Shown here piece after piece: positions 56,113-64,000 of a DNA stretch of 64,000 bases (positions are counted from its first letter, which is position 1; the number at the start of each line of letters is the position of its first letter). The stretch covers positions 1 through 64,000 of the forward strand of contig CALVFY010000010.1 in assembly GCA_944326945.1 (NCBI GenBank), written 5' to 3'. Source of the DNA: an uncultured Rikenellaceae bacterium. GTDB taxonomy: Bacteria; Bacteroidota; Bacteroidia; Bacteroidales; Rikenellaceae. The position numbers were made by a program, and so were the translations under genes. The notes below the pieces were generated by a model. The model searched no databases. It was not told the origin of the DNA and was given only the letters and a program-made list of their open reading frames with translations.

Positions 56113-56412
56113 ACTAATGAATATTTTCGCTAAAATACTAAGTTTGGTAAGAAATACAATTTCAATAGGATTAAATTATCGGTGGTTTGCGTTGAGAAAG
56201 GTGGTGATATTTTTGTCGCAGGGCGGGGTGGGCGAAGGAAGCGGAACGAAGACTCTGGAAATGGAATATGGACGAAATGTGTCGTTATTCCGGACAATAT
56301 TGGTCATCCATTTTTGCCGGAAAAGTTACTTTTGTATGTGGGAATTTTGATGCGGATATCCATTTTCTTCGAATAAATTTATAGTTTTACGATTCATAAA
56401 ATTCCAAAGGTT
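56113..56412. other. 300-bp divergent intergenic region
   Basis: This gap separates the AdoHcyase-like gene from the NagB/PIG-L gene. I see one -7-type element on the plus strand (56327-56334) and no recognisable RNA motif. Short open frames inside it look random. Confidence 0.4.
56327..56334 (+). promoter_or_regulatory. Candidate -7 element of the NagB/PIG-L gene
   Basis: TACTTTTG matches TAnnTTTG and predicts a leader of about 70 nt before the ATG at 56413. The -33 element is not clear. Confidence 0.42.
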
Positions 56413-58368
56413 ATGAACAGCAATTATAATTTGCAGATCGACGGAGGCCTGATTACCGAAGGCGTGCCGTATGACATTATTCATCGCTACGAGCGAATCA
56501 AAACGTCTGTATTCCCTACCGAATACGACGGGGTGCAACATGCTGCGGATATTATCGTCGGAATGATAAACGATCACTGCCGGGAAACTGTCGGTGCAGG
56601 AATCGATTACTCTGCCACTCCTTTCGCTTTGGGGCTGAGTACCGGACGTACGCCGGTGGGTCTTTATCGGGAGCTGGTGAAACGATATGAAAAGGGTGAA
56701 GTGAGTTTTCGGGAGGTTGCCGTATACAGTCTCGATGAATTTTATCCGATCACCGCACAGGAACAACAGAGTCGTAATTTCCGGATTCATGAAGATTTCT
56801 TGAATCACGTGGACATTCTGCCGGAGAATATTCATATCCCCGACGGTTCGATTCCTGCCGAAGAGGTCACTTCCTATTGTGCTGCCTATGACATGGAGGC
56901 ATCCAATATCGATCTGATGATTATCGGTATGGGTATCCAGGGTCAGGTGGGCTTCAATGAGCCGGGTAGTTATCGGAATTCCCATACACGGTTGGTGGCA
57001 TTGAATAATTCTACTCGTGAATCGATCTCTTCGATCTTCTATAATAATGTGGAGGATACTCCCAGAATGGCCATTACGCTCGGTATGGAGACCATCATGA
57101 AGGCCAAACGGATCATTCTGTTGGCTTGGGGTGAGGAAAAATCCGATGTGATAAGCAAGCTGGTCGAGGGCGACGTGACGATGCAGGTGCCTGTTTCCCT
57201 GTTGCAGGAGCACGAAAACGTCGAAGTGATTGTGGATGAAAATGCCGCTCAGGGGCTGACCCGTATTCAGGCTCCGTGGCTGGTGGGACCTTGCCGTTGG
57301 ACCCCCAAGTTCATCCGTAAGGCGGCTGTATGGTTGTGTCAGCAGGTGGACCGTCCGATCCTGAAGTTGACCTATCAGGATTATATCGACCATTCGTTGG
57401 GTGGCTTGCTCGAGGGCGCGGGCCGTACCTATGATAAGATCAACATCGACGTCTTCAATGATCTGCAACATACCATTACCGGATGGCCGGGCGGAAAACC
57501 CAATGCCGACGATTCGACACGTCCTGTCCCCTCGAAGCCTTATCCGAAACGGGTGATCGTCTTCTCCCCTCACCCTGACGACGATGTGATTTCGATGGGT
57601 GGAACGTTGCATAGACTGGTCTCCCAGGGGCATAACGTGCATGTGGCTTATCAGACTTCGGGAAATGTGGCTGTACATGACGATATGGTGCTGCAGGTGA
57701 TGGATACCGCTCGTGAAGTGGGCCTCGGGGATCGTTACGACGAGATTCGCAAAGTGATCGCTTCTAAAAAACGCGGTGAACCCGAACCTCGGGAGTTGCT
57801 CGATGTAAAGGGGGCTATCCGTCGCGGAGAGGCCAAGGCGGCTTGCCGTTTATTCGGTCTGAACGATGAGACGAATGTCCATTTTCTCAATATGCCGTTC
57901 TATGAAACGGGGGGTATCAAGAAAAGTCGGTTGGGTGAGACCGATATCCAGATCATAGTCGATCTGCTGAGACAGATTCAGCCTCATCAGATCTATGCGG
58001 CCGGTGACCTTTCCGATCCCCATGGGACGCATCGTGTCTGCATCGAGGCTGTGCTGGAAGCTTTGAAGCGGGTGAAAGATGATCCGTGGATGAAAGGATG
58101 CACCATGTGGCTCTATCGGGGCGCTTGGCAGGAATGGGATCTGGGTGTAGTGGATATGGCTGTGCCGTTGAGTCCCGCAGAGATGATAGCCAAACGTCAC
58201 GCTATCTATCGTCACCTCTCTCAGAAAGATATCGTGCCTTTCCCCGGAGCCGACAAACGGGAGTTCTGGCAACGGGCTGAAGAGCGTACCCAGAACACCG
58301 CTCGTCTATACGATAAGTTGGGTATGGCCGAATATCAGGCCATTGAAGTGTTCGTGAGAATGTTCTGA
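56413..58368 (+). CDS. NagB-like glucosamine-6-phosphate deaminase fused to a PIG-L (LmbE) deacetylase domain
   Basis: The 651-residue fusion has an N-terminal NagB-type domain (about 40-300: LGLSTGRTPVGLYREL, YSLDEFYPI, IIGMGIQGQVGFNEPGS). A C-terminal PIG-L domain (about 375-600) carries the zinc motif SPHPDDDVISMGG and a later DPHGTHRV. One half would isomerise and deaminate GlcN-6-P, the other remove an N-acetyl group from a sugar. Similar fusions occur in Bacteroides. Both sets of key motifs look intact. The unit ends at a strong terminator. Confidence 0.92.
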   Translation: MNSNYNLQIDGGLITEGVPYDIIHRYERIKTSVFPTEYDGVQHAADIIVGMINDHCRETVGAGIDYSATPFALGLSTGRTPVGLYRELVKRYEKGEVSFREVAVYSLDEFYPITAQEQQSRNFRIHEDFLNHVDILPENIHIPDGSIPAEEVTSYCAAYDMEASNIDLMIIGMGIQGQVGFNEPGSYRNSHTRLVALNNSTRESISSIFYNNVEDTPRMAITLGMETIMKAKRIILLAWGEEKSDVISKLVEGDVTMQVPVSLLQEHENVEVIVDENAAQGLTRIQAPWLVGPCRWTPKFIRKAAVWLCQQVDRPILKLTYQDYIDHSLGGLLEGAGRTYDKINIDVFNDLQHTITGWPGGKPNADDSTRPVPSKPYPKRVIVFSPHPDDDVISMGGTLHRLVSQGHNVHVAYQTSGNVAVHDDMVLQVMDTAREVGLGDRYDEIRKVIASKKRGEPEPRELLDVKGAIRRGEAKAACRLFGLNDETNVHFLNMPFYETGGIKKSRLGETDIQIIVDLLRQIQPHQIYAAGDLSDPHGTHRVCIEAVLEALKRVKDDPWMKGCTMWLYRGAWQEWDLGVVDMAVPLSPAEMIAKRHAIYRHLSQKDIVPFPGADKREFWQRAEERTQNTARLYDKLGMAEYQAIEVFVRMF

Positions 58369-58393
58369 TAGACCGTAAAACACGGAAATGTTC

Positions 58394-58434
58394 GACGAGG
58401 ATGAATCTCTTTGTGGTTCGTCCTCGTCTTTTTT
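58394..58434 (+). terminator. Intrinsic terminator after the NagB/PIG-L gene
   Basis: GACGAGGATGAA and TTCGTCCTCGTC form a 12-bp stem (one G-U) with an 11-nt loop, followed by six T. Confidence 0.92.
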
Positions 58435-58496
58435 CTTCGGTTTTCCGCTGGCGGATCGTGAATTATTGTTACCTTCGCATTCAAAGTGTTTTAATT

Positions 58497-58967
58497 ATGG
58501 AAAGAATCGCATTGTTTCCCGGATCGTTCGATCCATTCACGTTGGGTCACCAGATCATCGTGGAACAAGGTTTGCGGATATTCGATCGTATTATCGTAGG
58601 AGTGGGCGCCAACAGCGAAAAAAGAGGGCTGCTCACCGTGGAGAACCGGGTGCGCCTGATCGCCGATATCTATCGGGATAATTCCCGAGTGGAGGCGGTC
58701 TCGTATGATGGTCTTACGGGCGATTATTGCCGGCAGATAGGGGCAAGATTCATTCTGAGAGGGATGCGCAATACGGTGGACTATGAGTACGAACGGAGTA
58801 TGATGCTGATCAATCAGCGGCTCTATCCCGAGATTACCACGGTGTTGTTGTTCACACCGCCGGAGTTCGTGGCCATCTCTTCGAGCATGATTCGGGAACT
58901 GGTCTGCTACGGTAATGATCCCATCGAACTCATGCCCAGTAATATCGATATTAAAAATTATCTATAA
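58497..58967 (+). CDS. coaD: CoaD, phosphopantetheine adenylyltransferase
   Basis: A 156-residue nucleotidyltransferase with the HxGH-type motif in ALFPGSFDPFTLGH and the C-terminal ISSSMIREL. It makes dephospho-CoA from phosphopantetheine and ATP. I start it at the ATG at 58497, which gives the canonical N-terminus. The open frame extends to 58401, but that would begin inside the upstream terminator. A TACCTTCG -7-like element lies about 20 bp before the ATG. lpxD follows after 12 bp. Confidence 0.96.
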   Translation: MERIALFPGSFDPFTLGHQIIVEQGLRIFDRIIVGVGANSEKRGLLTVENRVRLIADIYRDNSRVEAVSYDGLTGDYCRQIGARFILRGMRNTVDYEYERSMMLINQRLYPEITTVLLFTPPEFVAISSSMIRELVCYGNDPIELMPSNIDIKNYL

Positions 58968-58979
58968 AAGCAATCAATC

Positions 58980-60026
58980 ATGGAATTTACAGCCGAAATC
59001 ATAGCAGGGTTTCTGGGCGGAGAAATCGCCGGAGACAAAGATGCAAAAGTGTGGACGATAGCCAAAATCGAGGAGGGTACTCCCGGAGCTTTGTCGTTTC
59101 TCGCCAATCCCAAATATGAACATTACATCTACGATACGGACTCTTCGATTGTGATCGTGGGCAAGGAGTTCGTTCCGGCTCATCCCGTACGGGCAACCAT
59201 GATCCGGGTGGACGACCCCTATGGATGTTTCGCCAAATTGCTGGAACTTTACGTGGCCAATAAACCTCAAAAGGAGGGTGTCAGCCCGCTCAGTTCGATC
59301 CATGCTTCGGCCAGGGTGGGTGAAAAATGTTATGTGGGTGAGTTTGCCGTGATCAGCGAAGGTGCTGTGGTGGGCGATAACTGCAAGATCTATCCTCAGG
59401 TGTATGTCGGCGACCGGGTGCGTCTGGGAAAAAACGTGACGCTTTATCCCGGAGTACGCATCTATGAGGAGTGTGTGATCGGAGACAATGTGATTCTGCA
59501 TGCCGGTTGTGTGATCGGTGCGGACGGATTCGGTTTTGCCCCCAACGACAAGGGCGAATTTGAGAAGATTCCCCAGATCGGAAACGTAGTGATCGAGGAC
59601 AATGTGGAGATCGGTGCAAATACCTGTGTGGACCGCGCTACGATGGGGTCGACACGGATCAAGAAGGGGGTTAAACTCGACAATCTGATTCAGATCGGTC
59701 ATAATGTGGTGGTCGGAGAGAATACGGTGTGCGCTTCGCAGGTGGGCATTGCCGGTTCGACGAAAGTGGGACACAGTTGTATGATGGGCGGACAGGTAGG
59801 TATCGCCGGTCACCTGACGATTGGCAACGGAGTGAAACTGGCCTCCAAAAGCGGAGTGTCGAACAGCATCGACGACGGACAGACCTATATGGGTTCGCCG
59901 GCCCTGCCCGGAACCAAATTCCATCGGGCTCATGCCGTGTATCGGAATCTGCCTGAGTTGAGCAATCGGGTGCACCAGTTGGAGAAGGCCCTCGAGAAGT
60001 TGTTGAAAGAGCGGGAAGAAGCTTAA
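58980..60026 (+). CDS. lpxD: LpxD, UDP-3-O-acyl-glucosamine N-acyltransferase
   Basis: The 348-residue protein has an N-terminal uridine-binding domain (about 1-100), then hexapeptide repeats forming a left-handed beta-helix (about 100-310) with the catalytic His in [13 protein letters not shown], then a C-terminal helix. It adds the second acyl chain in lipid A synthesis. It is co-transcribed with coaD and ruvC rather than with lpxC/lpxA. Confidence 0.95.
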   Translation: MEFTAEIIAGFLGGEIAGDKDAKVWTIAKIEEGTPGALSFLANPKYEHYIYDTDSSIVIVGKEFVPAHPVRATMIRVDDPYGCFAKLLELYVANKPQKEGVSPLSSIHASARVGEKCYVGEFAVISEGAVVGDNCKIYPQVYVGDRVRLGKNVTLYPGVRIYEECVIGDNVILHAGCVIGADGFGFAPNDKGEFEKIPQIGNVVIEDNVEIGANTCVDRATMGSTRIKKGVKLDNLIQIGHNVVVGENTVCASQVGIAGSTKVGHSCMMGGQVGIAGHLTIGNGVKLASKSGVSNSIDDGQTYMGSPALPGTKFHRAHAVYRNLPELSNRVHQLEKALEKLLKEREEA

Positions 60027-60050
60027 TGGTCGCATAACCCTCTGGCGTGG

Positions 60051-60740
60051 ATGAAAGAATTGCCCCGAAGAATTATTATGGGTATCGACCCCGGTACCAA
60101 TACGGCCGGATATGGCTTTCTGGAGGTGCAGGGACGTTCGGTTCGTTGTCTCGTATTGGGCGATATCGCACTGCATGCCCTCAAGGACCCTTATCGCAAA
60201 TTGAGGCATCTGTTTGATCGGGTGGGGGCTTTGATCGAGATGTATCATCCGGACGAAGTGGCTTTGGAGTCGCCTTTTTTCGGAGAGAACGTACAGAGTA
60301 TGCTGAAACTCGGACGGGCTCAGGGGGTGGCTATGGCGGCCGCTTTGACTCATGATCTGCCGGTATTCGAATATGCTCCGCGTCGCATCAAGCAGGCAAT
60401 CACCGGACGGGGCAGCGCCTCCAAGGAGCAAGTGGCCGCTCTGCTGAAGAGCATGTTGCACGTGGAGTATGATATCCGACGATTGGATGCTACGGATGGA
60501 TTGGCGGTGGCCATGTGCCACTATTTTCTGAGTTCTGCTCCGATTAACGAAGCTTGTGGCGGAGAGCGGAAAAAGGCACTGGGGGGAGGTTTGAAAGCTA
60601 CTTCCCGTCAGGGAAGCAGTTCGTGGGAGAGTTTTGTGAATGCCAATCCGGACAGACTTGTGCAACCTGAGAAGACGAAGCGTACGGCAGGAAATTTGGA
60701 AAATAAGTCGAAACAGACAATTCAAAAAATAAAACCATGA
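60051..60740 (+). CDS. ruvC: RuvC, Holliday junction resolvase
   Basis: The 229-residue endonuclease has the four acidic catalytic residues in MGIDPGTNTAGYGF, ALESPFFGENVQS and RLDATDGLAVAMCHYF. It cuts Holliday junctions with RuvAB. It is about 40 residues longer than E. coli RuvC. The extra C-terminal tail contains SSWESFVNANPDR and then a Lys/Gln-rich stretch. Its stop overlaps the start of the thioredoxin-like gene (ATGA). Confidence 0.95.
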   Translation: MKELPRRIIMGIDPGTNTAGYGFLEVQGRSVRCLVLGDIALHALKDPYRKLRHLFDRVGALIEMYHPDEVALESPFFGENVQSMLKLGRAQGVAMAAALTHDLPVFEYAPRRIKQAITGRGSASKEQVAALLKSMLHVEYDIRRLDATDGLAVAMCHYFLSSAPINEACGGERKKALGGGLKATSRQGSSSWESFVNANPDRLVQPEKTKRTAGNLENKSKQTIQKIKP

Positions 60741-61765
60741 AAAAACGAATATGGAGTACGGTTTTGCTGGCCGGTGTATTGGTCGGATGCGGCGGAAGCG
60801 GCGGGTACAAAGTGGAGGGTGATCTGAAGGGGCTTTCCGGAGAGGTGTATCTCAATGTCGACGGACAGATGATGGATACGGCTACGGTGGAAAACGGAAA
60901 GTTCGTGTTCAAGGGTAAGATGGATCGGCCTTCGGTGGCGATTTTGATGAACGATCAGGGCCCGATCACCTCTTTTTTCCTGGAAAACAGTCGGATCGTT
61001 TTGACCGGAGAGATGGATTCGCAGCAGATCAAAGCCACGGGTACGCCCAGTAATGACCGTTACGGGCAGATCCGTGAGCAATTGATGTCTCGTGTGGAAC
61101 GGTATATGGCTGCCGCCTCGGAAGATGAAAAACAGGCTGCCATGGCTTCGTTTGACTCGTTGCTTTGGGCTTCGATCGATGCCAATCTTGATAATATATT
61201 AGGCGTGGCGTTGTTATATCAGGCTGCGCAGGGTGATGATCCGGATCGTGTCGTTGCGTTGATCGGAGAATTTTCCGAAGAGATGCAGAATCATCCCATG
61301 ATGGAAGAGGCTCGCCGGATAGCTTCGGTGGCCCGGAAAACGGCCATAGGACAGGCTTATATGGAAATTCAGTTGCCGGATGCCGAAGGTAAAACAGTCG
61401 CTCTTTCGTCGTTGGTGGGACAGGGACGTTATGTGTTGCTCGATTTTTGGGCTTCATGGTGCGGCCCCTGTCGCGAGGAGTTTCCTTATCTGGTGGAGGC
61501 CTACAAAAAGTATCGCGGCAAGGGTTTTGAGATTTACGGCGTGTCGTTGGATCAGGATCGTGAGGAGTGGTTGAAGGCTATGGATCGTTATGGGTTGGAT
61601 TGGACCAATGTAATGGCTGCGGATGCGAGTCAGAGTACTGCGGCACAGGATTATGGAATCAATTCTATTCCGGCTAATTTTCTGATTGCTCCTGACGGGA
61701 AGATCGTTGCGCGTGATTTGCGCGGTGAAGATGTTGCGAAAAAATTGGAAGAATTGTTGAAATAG
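60737..61765 (+). CDS. TlpA-like thiol:disulfide lipoprotein (DUF4369 plus thioredoxin domain)
   Basis: The 342-residue protein has a lipoprotein signal (LLAGVLVGCGG, Cys18). A DUF4369 beta-rich domain follows (about 25-120), then a helical spacer, then a TlpA/AhpC-type thioredoxin domain with the active site WASWCGPCREEFP and a cis-Pro region (INSIPANFLI). It would act in periplasmic disulfide exchange, possibly in cytochrome maturation or stress. It overlaps ruvC by 4 bp, so translation is coupled. Confidence 0.93.
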   Translation: MKKRIWSTVLLAGVLVGCGGSGGYKVEGDLKGLSGEVYLNVDGQMMDTATVENGKFVFKGKMDRPSVAILMNDQGPITSFFLENSRIVLTGEMDSQQIKATGTPSNDRYGQIREQLMSRVERYMAAASEDEKQAAMASFDSLLWASIDANLDNILGVALLYQAAQGDDPDRVVALIGEFSEEMQNHPMMEEARRIASVARKTAIGQAYMEIQLPDAEGKTVALSSLVGQGRYVLLDFWASWCGPCREEFPYLVEAYKKYRGKGFEIYGVSLDQDREEWLKAMDRYGLDWTNVMAADASQSTAAQDYGINSIPANFLIAPDGKIVARDLRGEDVAKKLEELLK

Positions 61766-61807
61766 TCGGCTTGACGAATAAAAAAAGAGGAAATATTTGC
61801 CTAAATA

Positions 61808-61838
61808 TTTGCAGTATCATCAAAAATGACTATATTTG
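61808..61838 (+). promoter_or_regulatory. Promoter of tRNA-Arg
   Basis: TTTG (61808-61811), exactly 19 bp, then TATATTTG (61831-61838). The start would be near 61845, about 12 nt upstream of the mature tRNA. Confidence 0.8.
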
Positions 61839-61856
61839 CACTCGCAAATCAGGAAC

Positions 61857-61930
61857 GGCTCCGTAGCTTAACTGAATAGAGCACTTGACTACGGATCAAG
61901 AGGTTACAGGTTTGAATCCTGTCGGAGTCA
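61857..61930 (+). tRNA. tRNA-Arg (anticodon ACG)
   Basis: The cloverleaf closes: acceptor GGCTCCG with CGGAGTC (one G-U), D stem GCTT/GAGC, anticodon stem CTTGA/TCAAG around the loop CTACGGA with anticodon ACG (A34 likely edited to inosine), and T stem ACAGG/CCTGT with loop TTTGAAT. The discriminator is A and CCA is not encoded. It reads CGN arginine codons. An integrase gene lies just downstream on the same strand, so its 3' half is the likely attachment site. Confidence 0.95.
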
Positions 61931-61939
61931 CTGAAAACG

Positions 61940-61971
61940 AGCAACTCACAGAAATGTGGGTTGCTTTTTTT
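61940..61971 (+). terminator. Intrinsic terminator after tRNA-Arg
   Basis: AGCAACTCACA and TGTGGGTTGCT form an 11-bp stem (one G-U) with a GAAA tetraloop, followed by seven T. It should stop the tRNA transcript before the integrase gene. Confidence 0.9.
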
Positions 61972-62043
61972 ATGTCGTTTGGGGGAGGTTTTCGGTCCGA
62001 ATTATCCCATTTGTTTAAACCAGTGTTTAAACCGAAAATCGGC

Positions 62044-63276
62044 ATGAACACATCAGTCTCAGCAGTGCTATTTACCTCAAAAACACTTGCTAACGGAGAA
62101 CATCCTTTAATGCTTCGTCTGACAAAAAATCGCAAATTGAAGTACGTAAGCCTACATCTTTCTCTTGCACCCCAATATTGGGATGCATCTAAAGGTCGTC
62201 CACGTCGTCATTGTCCCGATCGGGAAAAGATTATCGCTTTGATCGAACGGAAAATCAATGAATATGAACAGCAGATCATCGAATTTAAAACCAACCAGCG
62301 GGACTATACTCTACACACGCTCGTAGACAAGGCCTCTGCTAAGGTCGTGCGTCAGACCGTAGGAGAATATCTTTCGGCCTATATCCAACGATTGAATGGG
62401 GAAAACCGTATCGGTAATGCCATGACTTTCACACACCTGAAAACTGCCCTGCAGCGTTGTTTCGGCTCCCTCGATTTCTATTTTATCGACATTGATCATG
62501 ATTTTCTCAGAAAGTTTGAAATGTGGCTAAGAACGCAAGCGCATTACTCAGACAATTCGATCGGAATCCGTTTCCGTTCGCTGCGTGCACTCTATAATCA
62601 AGCTATCTCCGATAATTTGATCAAAAAGGCCAATTATCCGTTCGATACATTTAAGGTCAGCAGGTTCAAGGAAGCAACCGCTAAACGAGCTATCTCTAAA
62701 GAAGATATTATGCGTTTAGTGAATTTGGATGTTCGGACACTTACCAAATATCCTAAACCGTTCCTTGCACTAAGCAAAGATTTGTTCCTATTCAGTTATC
62801 TCGGTTGTGGCATCAATCTTACAGACATGCTGCATCTGAAATATTGTGATTTGACAGGCGATCGAGTAACCTTCAATCGTCAAAAGACGGGAAAATTAAT
62901 CACATTTCGATTGCAACCTGCTGCGGTGGATATTTTACGGAAATATATGAAAGCAGAGCACAATTCTGACGATTATATTTTCCCCTGCCTTAAACGGACC
63001 ATTCATGTAACGGCAGAACAACAATACGCTCGAGTGAAGCGGGTTACAAAATTGGTAAACAGATATTTAAAGATGATCGGAGAATATTTGAAATTTCCAA
63101 TTCCGCTGACCACATACGTTGCCCGACACTCATTTGCAACCGTTCTGAAACGTTCGGGAGTCAGCACGTCGATTATTAGTGAATCGTTAGGACACAGTTC
63201 AGAGAAAATCACCCAAATCTATCTGGATAGTTTCGAGAACAGTCAGATCGACGAGGCTATGAGTAACTTACTATGA
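62044..63276 (+). CDS. Tyrosine recombinase/integrase
   Basis: The 410-residue protein has the Bacteroidota integrase layout: an N-terminal arm-binding domain (1-80, including MLRLTKNRKLKYVSL), a SAM-like core-binding domain (about 110-215), and a C-terminal catalytic domain. Visible catalytic residues are Arg361 in ARHSFAT, His384 in LGHSSEK and the nucleophile Tyr393 in QIYLDSF. The first catalytic Arg is not obvious: the segment reads GCGINLTDM, with Asn258 at that place. I start it at the ATG at 62044; the frame is open upstream but would run through the tRNA and terminator. It probably integrates the element into tRNA-Arg. Confidence 0.92.
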   Translation: MNTSVSAVLFTSKTLANGEHPLMLRLTKNRKLKYVSLHLSLAPQYWDASKGRPRRHCPDREKIIALIERKINEYEQQIIEFKTNQRDYTLHTLVDKASAKVVRQTVGEYLSAYIQRLNGENRIGNAMTFTHLKTALQRCFGSLDFYFIDIDHDFLRKFEMWLRTQAHYSDNSIGIRFRSLRALYNQAISDNLIKKANYPFDTFKVSRFKEATAKRAISKEDIMRLVNLDVRTLTKYPKPFLALSKDLFLFSYLGCGINLTDMLHLKYCDLTGDRVTFNRQKTGKLITFRLQPAAVDILRKYMKAEHNSDDYIFPCLKRTIHVTAEQQYARVKRVTKLVNRYLKMIGEYLKFPIPLTTYVARHSFATVLKRSGVSTSIISESLGHSSEKITQIYLDSFENSQIDEAMSNLL

Positions 63277-63288
63277 TGATTGAAAGAA

Positions 63289-63342
63289 AGGACAAACTTT
63301 GGAAAAGGGGTTAAATTGAGACCCCTTTTCAAAGTCTGTCCT
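63289..63342. terminator. Long inverted repeat after the integrase gene, possible terminator
   Basis: Arms 63289-63310 and 63322-63342 pair over about 20 bp with one mismatch and one bulged G, around an 11-nt loop. There is no clear T-run on the plus strand, so a role as terminator is uncertain; it could also be a recombinase or regulator site. Confidence 0.5.
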
Positions 63343-63384
63343 CCTAATTATTTAGTTCGATATTATATAATTAGCTAAAAATCG

Positions 63385-63392
63385 TAACTTTG
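63385..63392 (+). promoter_or_regulatory. Candidate -7 element of the cargo gene
   Basis: TAACTTTG matches TAnnTTTG, 18 bp before the ATG at 63411. The -33 element is not clear. Confidence 0.4.
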
Positions 63393-63410
63393 ATCTACTA
63401 AAATAATCCT

Positions 63411-64000
63411 ATGGAAGAGTTATCGTATCAAGTGACTACAGAATACTTTTTTGAATGCTTGCCCTTATTGGAGAAATATTTCGGCATCACGGCAGGTTAT
63501 TTCAACGAAGAACTCTTACAGGCAAAATGCCTGATTCCACACCGAGTGGGTAATGCCATACGATACGACATCAAGGAGAACAGCCAACTGGATTTATTGT
63601 TTCAACACGTCGAATGCCCTAATCTATTATCCCTTATCAACTCTTACGGGGCATTCTCTCCATTATTGGAAGAAACCCTTCTGTTGGTAGCCTATTGCAT
63701 TCGGGAACGTAAATTTAGCGAGGAAGAATACGACGCCCTCATTGAATATCATTCCTGGGATGAGTACCAAAGCGAGTGGGCAAAACTTATGCTTTTTATG
63801 GAACAATTGGAGTCGAGAGCATTCCAATCTGCCCAGCAAGGGAAGGAATCCACAGCAATTACGATTCGTACTGATCATGGCATAACAGAAAAGGTTTCTA
63901 TTCCCAATCGTGACAATTGGCTGTTTCGCTTGATAAGAAAGGAACTTGCAGGCTACTTTCCCGAAGTCCAATCCGCAGAGGAGGCACAACAGGATATTCA
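63411..64000 (+). CDS. Unrecognised cargo gene, cut by the window edge
   Basis: An open frame begins at ATG 63411 and stays open for about 196 codons to the last base. The visible part starts MEELSYQVTTEYFFECLPLL, is acidic and rich in Glu, Leu, Phe and Tyr, and lacks a signal peptide or TM segment. It looks like a helical cytoplasmic protein (ESTAITIRTDHGITEKV is one beta-like part near residue 155). I recognise no family. It follows the integrase by 134 bp with its own -7 element. The C-terminus, and so any domain there, is not visible. Confidence 0.7.
   Translation, partial: MEELSYQVTTEYFFECLPLLEKYFGITAGYFNEELLQAKCLIPHRVGNAIRYDIKENSQLDLLFQHVECPNLLSLINSYGAFSPLLEETLLLVAYCIRERKFSEEEYDALIEYHSWDEYQSEWAKLMLFMEQLESRAFQSAQQGKESTAITIRTDHGITEKVSIPNRDNWLFRLIRKELAGYFPEVQSAEEAQQDI

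Larger units (their letters stand above)
61901..64000. mobile_element. Left end of a probable tRNA-Arg-integrated element
   Basis: From the 3' half of tRNA-Arg to the right edge the gene content changes to a tyrosine recombinase and an unrecognised gene. The sequence looks more AT-rich and uses different codons from the core genes to the left. A tRNA 3' end followed by an integrase is the classic left boundary of an integrated island. The right boundary and direct repeat lie outside the window, so size and type (ICE, IME or prophage) are unknown. Confidence 0.65.

Noticed and set aside
58401-58496. Upstream extension of the coaD frame
   Set aside because: The ATG at 58401 lies inside the terminator of the preceding gene. 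The canonical CoaD N-terminus begins at 58497.
61885-62043. Upstream extension of the integrase frame into tRNA-Arg
   Set aside because: It would translate the tRNA anticodon arm and the tRNA terminator. The conserved arm-binding domain starts at the ATG at 62044.

Overview
The window is about 64 kb of a Bacteroidales (Bacteroidota) chromosome. Several things point to this order: the promoters (TTTG near -33 and TAnnTTTG near -7), weak or absent Shine-Dalgarno sites, a TonB-dependent receptor with a carboxypeptidase-regulatory N-terminal domain, a class III fructose-bisphosphatase, a NagB/PIG-L fusion, DUF4301 and DUF4369 proteins, and a V-type ATPase operon with a DUF2764 gene. The core region looks close to 50% GC by eye. 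I cannot place it below order level with confidence.

Layout. 1-4.5 kb: a minus-strand TonB receptor and a beta-helix lipoprotein. 4.7-10.8 kb: grpE-dnaJ, then a small membrane protein, mutL, a rhomboid protease and an endonuclease/exonuclease/phosphatase-family membrane protein. 10.8-16.4 kb: a tripartite RND efflux operon on the minus strand. 16.6-20 kb: a YhcH-family gene, then yceD-rpmF-plsX-fabH on the minus strand. 20-21.2 kb: an unknown gene and an Hsp20 gene with a possible sigma-54 promoter. 21.2-24.3 kb: lptB-aroA-aroC on the minus strand. 24.5-28.6 kb: recQ, ksgA and two small envelope genes. 28.6-31 kb: an MFS permease and a UroD-family zinc methyltransferase. 31.3-34.4 kb: prmC-recX-M23 peptidase. 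34.4-37 kb: holA, a second rhomboid and a degenerate class IV aminotransferase on the minus strand. 37.2-39 kb: a heparinase II/III-family enzyme. 39-48.1 kb: DUF4301 followed by the V-ATPase operon E-DUF2764-A-B-D-I-K. 48.3-55 kb: MATE exporter, murB, tilS, a small outer-membrane barrel and class III FBPase. 55-61.8 kb: an adenosylhomocysteinase-like protein, the NagB/PIG-L fusion, coaD, lpxD, ruvC and a TlpA-like lipoprotein. 61.8-64 kb: tRNA-Arg(ACG), a tyrosine recombinase and the first cargo gene of what looks like an integrated element running off the right edge.

Most of the window is housekeeping: protein folding, mismatch and recombination repair, fatty acid, phospholipid and LPS synthesis, aromatic amino acids, peptidoglycan, tRNA modification and ion transport. 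The less explained parts are the two enzyme-like proteins that have lost canonical catalytic residues (class IV aminotransferase and AdoHcyase relatives), the V-ATPase with sodium-type rotor ligands and no visible C or F subunit, the MFS/methyltransferase pair, the possible sigma-54 control of Hsp20, and the tRNA-Arg island, of which only about 2 kb is visible. I see no CRISPR array, rRNA, insertion sequence or complete defence system.
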